Shown piece after piece: positions 11,785 to 22,590 of a DNA stretch of 64,000 nt. How positions within the stretch are numbered: the stretch's first letter is position 1; every line of letters begins with the position of its first letter. Both the position numbers and the translations under genes were made by a program. Origin of the DNA: Ochotona curzoniae (Eukaryota > Chordata > Mammalia > Lagomorpha > Ochotonidae); the NCBI RefSeq assembly GCF_017591425.1, contig NW_024464918.1, positions 30,486,001 through 30,550,000 on the forward strand. The letters are read 5' to 3'. Below the pieces are notes generated by a model. That model searched no databases. It was not told where the DNA came from and saw only the letters and a program-made list of their open reading frames with translations.

Positions 11785-12988
11785 TAGAATGACAGGAGTA
11801 GGCCATTGGGGTCCTCCTAAGCAGTCTGCAAGTTCTACCTGTTGGGGCCAATGACCTGGCAGGAAGGAAGTTAGAGCCTGTGAACAGGTGTGTTATGTGT
11901 AGAAGGTTAAGTAGGACAGAATGTTGTGTCTGAAGAAGTTGTGATTTTGTCAGGGAAGCTAGGACTACAGGACAGGCAGGTGCAAGAGTCAAATGGCTCC
12001 TTCAGGTTGTAAGTCTGCAGCAGGTGGTAGTGAAGCTGTCGCAGCACCGGGGGAAGCTGAACCATGCTTTCAGTCTCTAGGCATGAACTGGGAGGATACA
12101 TTTAAAAAACAGAAAATTGACACTTGCAGGAGATGGAAACGTTGCTTCATGAGAATGGACTTTGGCATTACCAAGGATGAGGCCGAGAAGGGAGAAATCA
12201 TGGAGTTCAAGGAATAAATGTAAGAAGAATGTACCGGTCACCTGGACCACAGGAGGACTGAGTGGAATCCGAGAAGTCTAACGCAATAGCGTCCAGAAGA
12301 ATACAGGCATGCGCAGTGACAGGGTTCTCCCACCAGTGGCCTGTTAACTTTTCTAGGCATGCCTCATGCTGGTGACCAGGCACCCCTTCCTGGTGAGTCA
12401 TGCCATTTTCCAGGACATATGAGAGACCTAGCAAGCAGCTACATGTGTGTGTGCATCACACGTGGCTTCCCAATGTAGCTGTGACTGAGCCATGGCAAAA
12501 TGCCAACCTCATGAGCATCTATAAAAGTCGAGAACCTAGAAAGTTCTAATGCTGTAGACACTCACTACACACTTTCTGAGGACTTTTCTGAGTAGTGGGT
12601 CAAAGTATTGAACAACTTCTACTCAAGTGGTCAGGTGGGAATACAAAGTTGAGTGTAAGAAAGTACACACATACACAAAAAATTTCTCCTTTGCAGAATT
12701 CACTCACTCATTGACCGCAGGCTGGCTGATCAAACTATCAAAAAGGACAGCCGTGTGGTCAAAGATCTGGAGACAGTCCTGAGTCCAAGTTTATTCTGTT
12801 GAAGCTACACAACCCTGGTCAGTCCACCACTTCAGAAAAATGCTGCTTCATTGCCTGTCTCTTCAGCACTGAACTCTGGGCCTCCAAGGGTATCTGGTTT
12901 GCACCATCATCTTCTGGGGAAAAAAGGATGGGCTCACCAGAAAATGGATCAGCTCCAGGAGCCTGGAGTGTGAGCAGGTTTGAACATT
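11785..12988. other. No gene or repeat recognised
   Basis: Unique-looking sequence. A 74-codon plus frame at 11993-12217 was inspected for similarity to known proteins and none was convincing. Confidence 0.4.
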
Positions 12989-12989
12989 T

Positions 12990-13208
12990 TTAAAGAGAGA
13001 GAGAAAGAGAAAAGAGACAGAGATCCTCCATCCATTCTCAGGTTCATTATTGAAATGGTGACAACAGCCAGGGCCATCTTTGGCCACCTCCACCTGCTCT
13101 GGTACACCAGTGCGGAAGCAGAGCACACAGAACCTGAACTGGTGCTACCAGTTGGGATGTTGGTGCTGGAGAAGCTGTCTTAAACCACCACATCACAGTG
13201 TGAGCCCC
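12990..13208 (-). mobile_element. Degenerate CSINE, minus strand
   Basis: A GA-rich tail-side start (complement of the CT-rich segment) is followed by 'agacagagatcctccatcc', a decayed body, and 'cttaaaccaccacatcacag', the complement of the tRNA-like head. Several internal deletions shorten it to about 220 bp, so it is an old copy. Confidence 0.75.
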
Positions 13209-13905
13209 AGGTTTCCGTTTGTAACATTTGATGACCATCAGGTTGCTACAATTTTTATTAAGCCCAGTGCTACCTGGTTCTAATACAGCAAGTCATAGAC
13301 AGGGTCACTGACCTCCACTGAGTAATGAGCAGCTGGAGCTGGAAGCTTGGGCACCATGTGGAATGTCCAAATTCTGCTCTCTGGGAATCGGGCATCGTAT
13401 GCTGTGCCTGACGAGGGATGCTTCAAGAAACAGCTCTTCAGAGTGGCCCTGCTGCAGGGAGATCTCACCCAAGTGATCAATTCACATGAGGCCCATGGCT
13501 TCAAGGCATGCACATGAGTGCTTTATAGAAGCATTCCAGTTCCTGGCTCTCTTAAAAAATAAAGGGCTAGAAGCAAAACCCTACAATAATCCACAGGGCT
13601 GAATAAAAGGACCCCACATACTTCTCCACTCACTGTGGTGTGAGGGGGACTCCCCTCCTCAGTGACACCTGTGTTTGGATATTTTAATTAAAAGAAGAGG
13701 ATATTTCAGGAGTAAAGAAAGAGTGCTTTGAACTATGACTTACTTAAGGGGACATACACCAGCTAGGAGGGTAAAAGAGAGAGTGCAACTGAAAGGAAGG
13801 TTATGAAATCCATCGTAGTATATGAGTTTTGTTCTTCAGGCAACATTCAGAAGGCCTAAATCTAGGGATTTCACAAAATGTAAACTGTTTTAGAAATGTC
13901 ACTTT
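13209..13905. other. No gene recognised
   Basis: A 77-codon minus frame (13280-13513) and a 53-codon plus frame ending near 13519 overlap. I considered a retropseudogene but could match neither to a protein. Otherwise unremarkable. Confidence 0.35.
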
Positions 13906-14232
13906 GGGGACTGATGCGGTGGTGCAACAAGGTAAGCTGCTGCCTACGAGGCTGGCATTTCATATGGAAGCACCAGTCCCAGTCCCAGCTGCTCCACTTC
14001 CCATCCAGCTCCCTGCTAACGTGCCTGAGAATGCAGTGGAAGATGGCCTGACCACTTGGGCTCCTACATCCACACAGGGAACTCTGATCAAGTGCCTGGC
14101 TTCTGGCATTGACATGGCCCGATCCTAGCTGGTGAAGTCACTGGGAAAGTGAGCCATTAGGTAGAAGATTTGTCCCTCCCTGTATCATTCCCACCCTCAA
14201 AGACTCTCAAATAAACAGTTACTTAAACAATA
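13906..14232 (+). mobile_element. CSINE, full length
   Basis: The head 'ggggactgatgcggtggtgc' is followed by 'ctggcatttcatatggaagc', 'ccatccagctccctgctaac', 'gcagtggaagatggcctgac' and the tail 'caaataaacagttacttaaa'. The 3' half is more decayed than the head. Confidence 0.9.
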
Positions 14233-15629
14233 CAACGTCAGAAGCAGTGTGAAGGGCACAATGTAAAAGATGGGAGCTTGTTACAGAAGGCAGAACATGA
14301 GGGGAAAATGGGAACATGACCCAAGGCCCGGCCACTGAACCCTGGAGTCAAAGTTGGAGTCCACGTAACTTAGCACTCAACTGACTGAAGAAGAGGGAAG
14401 AAGCAAAGAAGAGTGTGATGGTTCTCACATGAAGATCTGAGAGCAGAACATGAACCCAGAGAATGAATTCGGGGGAAATGAACTGGGAGGAAGAATGAGT
14501 TAAGATGGAACTGATGGCTGGTCATTCAAGGAGAGGCACTCAGGAGAAACGAAAAATACAGGACTTGGAAACATCAATACAGAAGAGATATTCAGTGCTG
14601 AGGACAAAATGAGATCCTCCAGGATGACACAGAGTCTTCCAGAATACCAGCATCACACAGATACTGATGCAAACATGCCTATGAGACCAAAACCACGAGA
14701 AACACAGGGTGTGTTGGGGGACATCTTTGCTCTTGCAAATCCACTTTCCCCCACTGTTGTTTCCAGGAGGCAGGAGGCACAGACCTGTGGGAGTGGCATC
14801 CATGCCTCCTTTCTGGCCTGGCACTGAGTCTACTCTGAATGAGACTTAAGGAGGGGAAGAGAGACAAAGTGGGATGTTTGCTCTCCCAGCTCCCCCCATT
14901 TGGAATCCCAGTTTGGCACAGTTCCCACTGTGGCAGGAATTCCCACTCCCAGAGGCACAGTTACTGGCCAGTAGTCTTCTCTATAGAGAAGTTCTGGAAA
15001 GTGCTCCCACTGTTTGTGTCCAGGAGTGGCACAGTACTTCCTCTGCCTGGGAACTGTCCCTTCCTTCCCATGATCATTTCCTGTATTCTGCCCTGCATTA
15101 TACTTCCTCGCTGACTCAGTGTGACTGCGCATCTGTCACCTGCCTGGATTCCCACTGATCCAGGAGGGTAAATCCAAGATGGCCTGATATGATTCCGGAA
15201 GCCACGGGAGTAGTTTACACAACGGGGCCGGGGCTGAGAAGCAGCAGCCACTAGTGCTTCAAAAGACTGAGGCGGTGGGGGGGGGGGGAGGAGGGAATCC
15301 AGGTGCTACGTTTGGGGAAGTCACCAACGGCTACAGAGGTGGCAGGAAAGAACAATTGCTTCAAAAAGGTCAAGGCTGAGAGTGAGCCGCTAAAATGTCA
15401 GTCAGAAAAATACTGGTGTATGTTTGTAATACTGAGAGATGGAAATAGCACCATTGGGCTGCTTTTGCTGGCCGACTGCCTTGTTGTTACTGGATTCAAA
15501 TGGCCCCTTTAAATTAGAAAACCACCTTTTCCCTGGGCTCTTCATCATGACAGCAAGGTTGCAAATGTGACCAAGAGGCCATGACAGATGAAATGACTGG
15601 CTCAGCCTTACCTCTGGAATTATTTGAGC
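14233..15629. other. No gene or repeat recognised
   Basis: Unique-looking sequence. Several overlapping 60-100 codon frames around 14540-15251 occupy four phases of the same DNA, which argues against coding. A G12 run sits at 15277-15288. I cannot identify the block 14880-15240, which could be an unrecognised lagomorph repeat. Confidence 0.4.
15277..15288. repeat. Poly-G run, 12 bp
   Basis: Twelve consecutive G within a purine-rich stretch. It is prone to slippage and to sequencing error. One run alone does not make a four-tract G-quadruplex, although nearby GG pairs might contribute. Confidence 0.9.
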
Positions 15630-15935
15630 TATTAATCGCTTCTAGGACACCATAAGCCACCTCGAAGGAAGTGATGATTCTTTATTACTTGTTAAAAATA
15701 TTTACATTTTCCTCCACCAGCTGTGTATGAGGAATTGATAGTTTCTGTATTGCTAAGTCAATAACATCTTCCTTGAGCCATCAAAGGACTTGATAAAGCA
15801 GCAAAACATGAGCGCCTCTGCCGCAAGTAAGAGGGAGGCACTTGGGCTGTCAGGCAATTAAGTGGACCTGAATAAGCTGATGTAATTAAGCCTTTTACTG
15901 CATAATTATCTTTATTTTAAATGTGTCTTTTGATG
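15630..15935. promoter_or_regulatory. Possible conserved non-coding element
   Basis: A repeat-free AT-rich block dense in homeodomain-type words ('caattaagtgg', 'gtaattaagcc', 'cataattatc') and a 'caaaggact' word resembling TCF/SOX cores. Evenly mixed AT-rich text with few low-complexity runs is typical of developmental enhancers. Conservation cannot be tested here. Confidence 0.35.
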
Positions 15936-17284
15936 AAACATCTGTTCCCTGCTCCAGATCTCAACAGAGGGACCCACGCTCGCGAAGAAGACAGAGCATG
16001 CGAGGCCCTCACACGCGCTGCTTGGGCTGCTCAGACCCAAGGCAACAAATGCTGTCATTTGTTCCATCTTCGCAGGCTAGAGGCAGGTGTCCGATGTCCA
16101 CAGCCATGTCTACCTAACCTCCCAGCTCCCAGCAGCTGCCCGGAGTGCTGTTACACAAAGCAGTCCCTGGGGCCCAGGGAAGCACTCATCAGCAGGGATG
16201 CCTCTAGCTGTAGGGGCCAGTCAGTGCTTTGGCCAGCCACAATACAGCATAGTCAAGTTATGTCCAGGTACTAACCATCAGCAGGACTTGCCTGGGTCCC
16301 TGCCTTTGGGCAAGAGAGGATGACTCCTCCATGGAAGGTTAGTAAGATACGTGAAACCTGCAGATCAACTTCACCGAGCGCTGCTTTTCTCTACCCAAAC
16401 TCTTCTTGTCAGGTCCCATGCTTGCCTCAAGCAGGGATTTGGAATCACAGCAACAGATGCCTCACTGCGAAAGTCACAGGCTTTGGTGAGGCTGAGATGT
16501 GGTCTTGGAGCCAGGAGCTGGTAACTCAATCTGGATCTCTCACCAAGACCCCTGTGTCACCACCACTGCCCCCCAGGGTATGCAGTGGCAGGAAGCCGGA
16601 ACGCGGAACGGAGCTGGAATCCAAGCTCAGGCATTCTAACACAGGAGGCATGCTTCCCAAGCAGTGGGTTAGGCACTGCGCCAAGCATAGCTGTCCCTTC
16701 TGTCCTTTGATCACAGCCGCAGGAGCAGGTTCACAGGGGCCTTTGGGCTGTATTGATCTGCACTTGCCTGACGGCCAACTGTGCAGGAGCTACTTCCATA
16801 ACCCCTCCCACAGGCCACTGCCTCAAGGAGCAGCTTCCTCTGGCTGTATTCCTTGGCGTTTCCTGGAGGACCACCAGCCAGCACAGGTATGAGTGCAGTA
16901 ACACAGCCATCTGAGAAGGTCCTTTACCCTCGGACCTCCACGCCACAGGTAATTCAGCGAGCTGCTCCTCCCAAAGCAAGGACACTAGCCAGCAACATCA
17001 CACTAGGCCACGGCACACGGCAGGAGGGTCCAGCAAGGAAGACAAATGTAACGCTGAAGTCAAGCCCTGTCAGTAATGTACTATTTGTAAGAAAGCCTTA
17101 ATAGCAGGTTATTAGATGGCATCTCAGACGCCACCTCAATCACGTGGCAGCCAGGACCAAGGAACTAAAAACAGCACCCGAAGAGTACAGATGACCACTG
17201 CTTCGACCTTTCAATTCAAACGATCTTTCAAAGTCACTAATGGTAGGCTAATTTTTTTTTTTTTGTAAGATGGAAAACTCCATT
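15936..17284. other. No gene recognised
   Basis: GC-richer unique sequence with a 190-codon plus frame (16320-16892). The frame is long for chance, but its composition (rich in Ser, Pro, Cys, His and Arg), lack of any recognisable domain, and overlapping frames on both strands argue against a gene. No known repeat was identified. Confidence 0.4.
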
Positions 17285-17375
17285 TCCTCATGGGGTTATT
17301 GAAGAGGGTTAACCAAAGTTGCTACGCCTGCTTTATAAATCGTAAAACACTACGTAAATTATCATTATCTAACAG
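17285..17375 (+). mobile_element. Possible MIR fragment
   Basis: 'ccatttcctcatggggttat', 'gaagagggttaaccaaag' and 'cgtaaaacactacgtaaatt' follow the order of the MIR 3' part ('tttcctcatctg', 'gggttgttgtgaggattaa', 'gtaaagcgctt'). The match is short and decayed. Confidence 0.4.
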
Positions 17376-18180
17376 GTTCACAGCAAGGATAGTTCCAAGA
17401 CCGGAAATTTGTCTTGAACAAGCACTGCATTTCAAATCCAACTACAGTGTCTTTATGGGTCTTAGAACCCCAAACTCATGTGATGTTCTTTATCAACTTA
17501 CGACACAATCCGGTCACTCATCAGAGGACAGCAGGTCTCCCTGGAGTCCAAATGGGCCACTGCTCACAGACACCTAATCCAGGCCCTGAAACACAACACC
17601 ATGGCACTCCGCCTCCTTGCGCCCACCAGGCTCTCTGCAGGAAGAACAGCCACAGGACGTCCAATTGCAGTAGTCTGCCACAAGAAACAAGCCCAGCCAA
17701 GAGGGGTTGCTGCCTAGGAAGCACCTGTCGGGCCATCGGAGCACGCGCATGCCCTGCCACGTGTGTGCATTTACCACCCTGGCTCTCTCGGGTGGCCGCA
17801 TCCAGCTACAGGGTTGGCAGGGATGCAAGACGTATGACAACCCTCGTCCCACATCTTGGCTGTGTCAGAGCGTCTTTCCACGTGGCTGCTTGTCCTTCAG
17901 GGAGGCTCAATCAGTCTTGCTGCATGAGATCTCAGGATAGCTCTCCCACAGAAGCCAAAGCAGACCTGTGTGGTGTCTGGAGGCCTAGACCCCAGAACTC
18001 ACACAGTGTCACTTCATCCACATTCAGTGTCAGAGCCAGTCACAAGCCTGGATGCAAGGCAGTGGAGGAGCTGACCCTGAAGGACAGACAGCCTGCACCA
18101 TGTTGAATCTCCCCACTCCGCACTGAGGAACTTTACTTGCCCTACCAGGGCAATGCCAGGGGCTCTCTGCAACCTTGAGG
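17376..18180. other. No gene; long chance frame and possible LTR remnant
   Basis: This holds the longest open frame of the window (17414-18106, 230 codons, plus). It is rich in Ser, Pro, Cys, Arg and His, has no domain I recognise, and is overlapped by minus frames. The segment 17850-18070 ('ctttccacgtggctgcttg', 'acacagtgtcacttcatcc', 'gagccagtcacaagcctg') resembles an old MaLR-like LTR read in antisense, so the frame is probably non-coding DNA. The LTR family is uncertain. Confidence 0.4.
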
Positions 18181-18185
18181 CTAAA

Positions 18186-18298
18186 CATTATTTTCTTTCT
18201 TTCTTAGCTAAGGAAGCTGAGTCCTAAGCTTAAGAGCACAGCTCATGTGACAGATTCAGCTTTGACCCCCAGGTCTGTCTGACACCTCCTTTCAAAGC
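18186..18298 (+). mobile_element. MIR SINE fragment
   Basis: 'agctaaggaagctgagtcc', 'tcatgtgacagattcagctt' and 'acccccaggtctgtctgac' match the core-to-3' MIR order ('gatgaggaaactgaggc', 'ggtcacacagctag', 'gaacccaggtctgtctgac'). A pyrimidine-rich stretch interrupts its 5' side. Confidence 0.7.
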
Positions 18299-18804
18299 TA
18301 GAGATTTGAATCTTGTTTGCTCTCATCAAATCTCCCATGGAAATTGTTCTTTCCTCCATCTGTCACCATGTCAGCACTCAAACAAATGACTCCCTTTAAG
18401 CATATTTAGCCAAAGAGATTCAGCTTTCCCTTTGTAAGGTTTTAAGGCCCTCTTCATAATCTGTCATTTTTCCACTCCCCTAAATTCTATTTTATTCAGG
18501 TTGAAATGAGTTCTTTCAAACCAAATTCAGTCACAGCATCATGATGTCAATGGCATAGGAAACCTGAATTTTCACTCTTGTATTTTTTCAGACTAACAGG
18601 AGATGCAGATGGTCTGTCGGCTGGACAGTATTGAGCTGTGATTCAAACTTGCAGTCTATTCTGATGTACTTGAGACATCACCATGGAAATATCCACCCGA
18701 AGAGGTCTTACAGGAATGAAAACAGGGACCATGGAGAAAACATCTCACCATCTTGATGGAGAAGAAGAAAGAGCTAACGCTTGTATGAGCAAATTCAGGA
18801 GCTC

Positions 18805-18915
18805 TGAAAACACTCGTTCTCTGATCTCGAGCAAGTCATTTCCCTGACCAGGATGCCGACCTTCCTGTGTCTTGAAGTAGAGGACTGAGCTGGGTACCCT
18901 GTGAGCTCACTCAAT
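18805..18915 (+). mobile_element. Probable MIR fragment
   Basis: 'ctctgatctcgagcaagtca', 'tttccctgacc' and 'gaagtagaggactgagctgg' follow the MIR text for 'tgaccttgggcaagtca', 'cctctctgagcctcag' and 'gaggattggactag'. Decayed and short. Confidence 0.5.
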
Positions 18916-18945
18916 GCTGACATGAACTGATTCCAATGCCTGACC

Positions 18946-20744
18946 TGCACTGCACCATGTGCCCACACATCTTTATTCTGGAACACATTGATACCACCCT
19001 ATACTATGCCAACTCCTGACTGCCACATAATCATTTGTGGCTATGGCCGAATTTGCAAACAAACAGGAAATCAGAATGTTTCAAATGTTCTCCTGCAACA
19101 CTGTGAACAACATTTTTGTTTCTCTGAAAAGCTGCAAGGCATTTCTGCCTGCTGCTCTTCACTGGCCTCACACCAGAAGTATTCACACAGCTTCTCTCCC
19201 GCCTTTTCTGGAACATCATTCAAAGTGGAGCAAAAATATTTGAACAAGATGTCTTGATTACAAAAAAAAAAAAAAGAATACATTTGTCTTAAGGGGAAAA
19301 AGTGAACACACTATTAACCCCTCTGTTCAACAAACCAAAGCAGATTGGTAAGCACCAGCCAACGAGCTGAGATGCAGTCCAAATACAGCACCCTGTCTAA
19401 ACTGGAGAATTCAACCTCGAAGCATTTCTTATTAGATACAGATACCACAGGAAAAAGAGTTCTTAGGAGGGAAAAAAAAAACTAAAAAACTCACGGCTGG
19501 GATTGTGAAATGTTTTGGAAAATAGGAATTCCAGACTATCATCTTCCCAGCAGATCTGATTACCCTGTGTTCTGATTTCATGGCAAGCACAGATCCAATT
19601 GAGGAAGTTTCCCAAACAAATCATTTGTGGCATCCTTGAAAAACACTTCTGATGGTTCTGCATGATGGGAAGGCCCGGATCATCACAATTCAAATGTGCA
19701 TCCAGTGAGCTTCTCTGATTAAAAGCAATCCTGAGGAAGGCTGTGAGTTCAGATGTTAACACACTCTGCTCTTTGGTAACTCTGAACAACTTAACCCAGT
19801 ACACAGTGGTACCCAGCAATCCCAGCCTGTTTCTATTCTTCCTGAATGACTCACTTCCCATCTTTCCAAGCAACTTGATGTTTGAGATCAATCCATCAGG
19901 GCAAGGAGCAAGTCTTCTCTTTCCTTCCCAGAAACTTTTTCTGATTCGAATTTCACTCAACTCTGACTTGCTCTGTAATCTGTAAGAGTGGGATATACAT
20001 TTTAGTTGGTGTACATCACTCTTACATTTTTCTCTGAGCCTTTAAGGAAGATCATATAGACAGTAAATACTATCCTTAAAAAGAATTCATCTTTCTTACA
20101 GCTAGGATAGCACATGGAGTTGACCTCTGGAAAGTGGGAGGGACGTGCTATCCTAGTGCAAATACTCAGAGATTAGGATGGAGATGTAGCTAGGTGTTAT
20201 CTGCAGCTGAGACAGGAAGTCCTACGGATAGTGCTACCAGCATCACGACAAGGCCTTGAAGGAGCTGGGAGACAGGATTACAGATTCTCTCACCCCCAGA
20301 CATAGGGGAAAGACTACTTCCAGGAAAGGAGTTTTGGACAATGAAAAGCATGTTTTTTTTTCAGTGTAAAAAACAGTAGATATCTGGCCAACCATGAACT
20401 TGAAGCAGTGAATAAGGAGGCCAAGCTCAAAGACAGCTGATCATCTGATATCAACAGGGTCAGTGCCAGCAGCAACACCACAATAGCCCCATCAAGGACT
20501 CCTGTGTAGACGGGCAGGCACGCAGGCCACATGAGGGCTTTCTCTTCTTGAGGTGTAACAGTCAGCATGGACCCTCTGATCTGAGCTATAATTATTCCAT
20601 TTCCTGGGACTCATCAAGTGAAACCCCATAGAGAGAAAATACGGTATCCACGTGGTGGCTGGAACAAGGAGCCTGAACCAGTGAATTCAAATTTATAAAT
20701 GTCCTAGCCCCAGCTGGGGAGATCGTAAGTACTGGTCTCAGAAT
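18946..20744. other. No gene; unique sequence with one inverted repeat
   Basis: No repeat is recognised. A minus frame of 165 codons (19463-19960) has no recognisable domain and opposes a plus frame over the same DNA. A 12-bp perfect inverted repeat at 20102-20156 is listed separately. Confidence 0.4.
20102..20156. repeat. Perfect 12-bp inverted repeat, 31-nt spacer
   Basis: The left arm 'ctaggatagcac' (20102-20113) is exactly complementary to 'gtgctatcctag' (20145-20156). The 31-nt spacer is not A-rich or coding. It could be a chance stem, a small MITE remnant or a hairpin in a transcript. Confidence 0.85.
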
Positions 20745-21070
20745 ATTGCCTTTGCTTTGGCTGCTATAAGAAAGTGCCACCAGCTGCAGAGCTTCAACAG
20801 CAGAAATTAATATTACACAGTTCTGACAGGCAAGAAGTTCAAGATCAAAGCGCCAACTGCTCTGATGTCCGATGAGGGTCAGTTTCCTGGTCACAGACGA
20901 TGCCTTCTCACTGTGTCCTCACGGAGGGAGGGGTCATCTCTGGCCCCTTGTAGAAAGAGTCCTCCACCCTACAGCACACCAAAAGGGCATGCCTCCCACA
21001 AAAGCCACCTTGAGGTTTAGGACTCCGACAGGGGAACTTGAGGGAGACATCAAGCATTTAAACCACAGCA
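20745..21070 (-). mobile_element. Ancient ERVL-MaLR LTR (MST/MLT1-like)
   Basis: On plus, the antisense text of a MaLR LTR runs in order: 'ggctgctataagaaagtgcc', 'cacagttctgacaggcaag', 'aagttcaagatcaaagcgcc', 'tctgatgtccgatgagggtc', 'ctcactgtgtcctcacgg', ending 'catttaaaccacagca'. An old solo LTR with no internal coding sequence seen beside it. Subfamily not resolved. Confidence 0.82.
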
Positions 21071-21103
21071 AGGTAAATAGAGATCCAGAGCCACTAACTT
21101 TGT

Positions 21104-21137
21104 ATATCGTGATACTCAGCATTGAGTATCACAATAT
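21104..21137. repeat. Short hairpin-forming palindrome
   Basis: 'gtgatactca' (21109-21118) and 'tgagtatcac' (21123-21132) form a perfect 10-bp stem with a GCAT loop. After one C/A mismatch, four more A-T pairs extend it. It lies 33 bp beyond the outer end of the MaLR LTR. Confidence 0.85.
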
Positions 21138-21660
21138 TGATTTCCCATCTGGAGAATTCCAGATTGTCCAGCAACCAACTTCTTCCTCTCTGCACTCTGA
21201 CTCCTTCTAAGAAATTGTATTTTCTCTACCGGCACCCAGCCTGGGAAGGTGATGAGTCGTCACATCCGGCTCTAGCGGAAGGACAAGCACTGGAGTCTAC
21301 TGGAGCAACCGGAGACCCCTTTCTCCAGCACTCACAGCAGAGCACACAAAGGAACCGGAGTGACAAGGGCTCACCGTATGTTCATGGCCAAGTCCTTTAG
21401 GAGCTACTGAAACACCAACTGCTTCCCAGAGGCCCTTCTTTCTTGGCACACTCACAGCCTCATCTTGTAGCCTCCTGTGAGCCTCCGCTGTCTCTCCAAC
21501 ACATTCTCTCTGGCCTCAGTAAGCCACGCTTCATTTCCATGACTCGTAACCAAAGGCACGCAGGCCATACCCACCAAGGTTTATACACCAACCAACAGTT
21601 TACAAGGCATTTATCCATGTAGTGCACCATGACACTCGCACGACACTCTGACGTCAGCAG

Positions 21661-21745
21661 ACCAGATAGTATTCTCATTGTGTAAGAGGAAACAGAAAGA
21701 CTTAAAAGAGTTTTTAAAACTTGCTCACATTCCCAAGCCAGGGCC
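21661..21745 (+). mobile_element. Probable MIR core fragment
   Basis: 'gatagtattctcattgtgta', 'agaggaaacagaaagactta' and 'acttgctcacattcccaag' follow MIR core wording ('tattatccccattttacag', 'gaggaaactgaggcac', 'acttgcccaaggtcac'). Confidence 0.55.
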
Positions 21746-22231
21746 CTTGCCCTGCAGTGAGGCGATCTTCTCATCTGTTCCCCATCAAGTAGTCAAAGGA
21801 CGACAAATTAATTGGAAACACCCATTCTCTTTCGTTACCCTCCATGTGAGTAATCCGACGTGCTTCTTTTAAATTTTCCCTTGTAATTCTTAGGGACCTC
21901 GACATAGTCACAGTCTCGGAAACTCCACCAGCAGTGTTCACGGAGCTAACCCACAAAAGAGTGCCATGCTGACATTTGGAAAACCTAAAAGTAATGGCAA
22001 ATTGGCTTTGATGTCGCCTGTAATGACTGCCTTTTAGAAGGGAGATAACGAACTCCATCACCCCTTCAGGAGGAAATGGCCTTCCTGAAACAAAAATATA
22101 CAAGCTGGTCTCCCCACAGAGCAAGTCACCAATCAAAACGAACCCGAAAACAGGAGTTACACCTCTGAGTAACTACAGAGAATTCCAGCGTTTCTTTCTT
22201 TCTTTCTTTTTAATCCTTTATTCATGAAAAA
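21746..22231. other. No gene or repeat recognised
   Basis: Unique-looking sequence. A 121-codon minus frame (21771-22136) matches nothing known. A short TTTC run at about 22193-22209 precedes the CSINE. Confidence 0.4.
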
Positions 22232-22590
22232 GACAGACTGCAAGGTATCATGGCAAGCGATGTGCTATTGTAGGTCACGCCAGCACTTGGGAGAGCCACA
22301 TTCCCTGTGAGAACTCCCGTTCAGTTCAGGGCTCTGACTTCTAGCTGCTGTGCTTCAGATCCAGCTGCCTGCCAAGAATGCAACTACGAGGCAGCAGCGG
22401 AAGGCTCAAGCACCCGAGTTCCTGACACCCAACAAGGGGACCCCAATGAAGGAAGTTCCGCTTTCCGGCTCTGCTCTGGCCCAGATCCAAGAACTGTAAT
22501 GAGCTAAGGGATGGATGACTGTTCTCTCTCCCTGGCCCTAGTCTCCCTTTCAAATAAATGAGTGAAGCTTATTAAAAAAAAAAAAAAAAA
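22232..22590 (+). mobile_element. Divergent CSINE with A17 tail
   Basis: The decayed head ('catggcaagcgatgtgctat') is followed by 'cttcagatccagctgcctgc', 'gcagcagcggaaggctcaag', 'cggctctgctctggcccag' and 'ctttcaaataaatgagtgaa', then 17 A. An old copy with substitutions throughout, yet the tail is long and pure. Confidence 0.78.

Noticed and set aside
11993..12217. 74-codon frame with faint actin-like wording
   Set aside because: The resemblance is limited to a few residues and does not extend in order, so it is most likely chance.
13280..13519. Short frames on both strands as a processed pseudogene, with 'aaaaaataaagg' downstream as a polyadenylation signal
   Set aside because: I could not match either translation to a protein, and the signal is a common AT-rich word.
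16320..16892. 190-codon plus-strand open frame as a candidate gene
   Set aside because: No domain or family recognised, overlapping frames on both strands, and no splice or promoter context. The locally high GC makes long chance frames likely.
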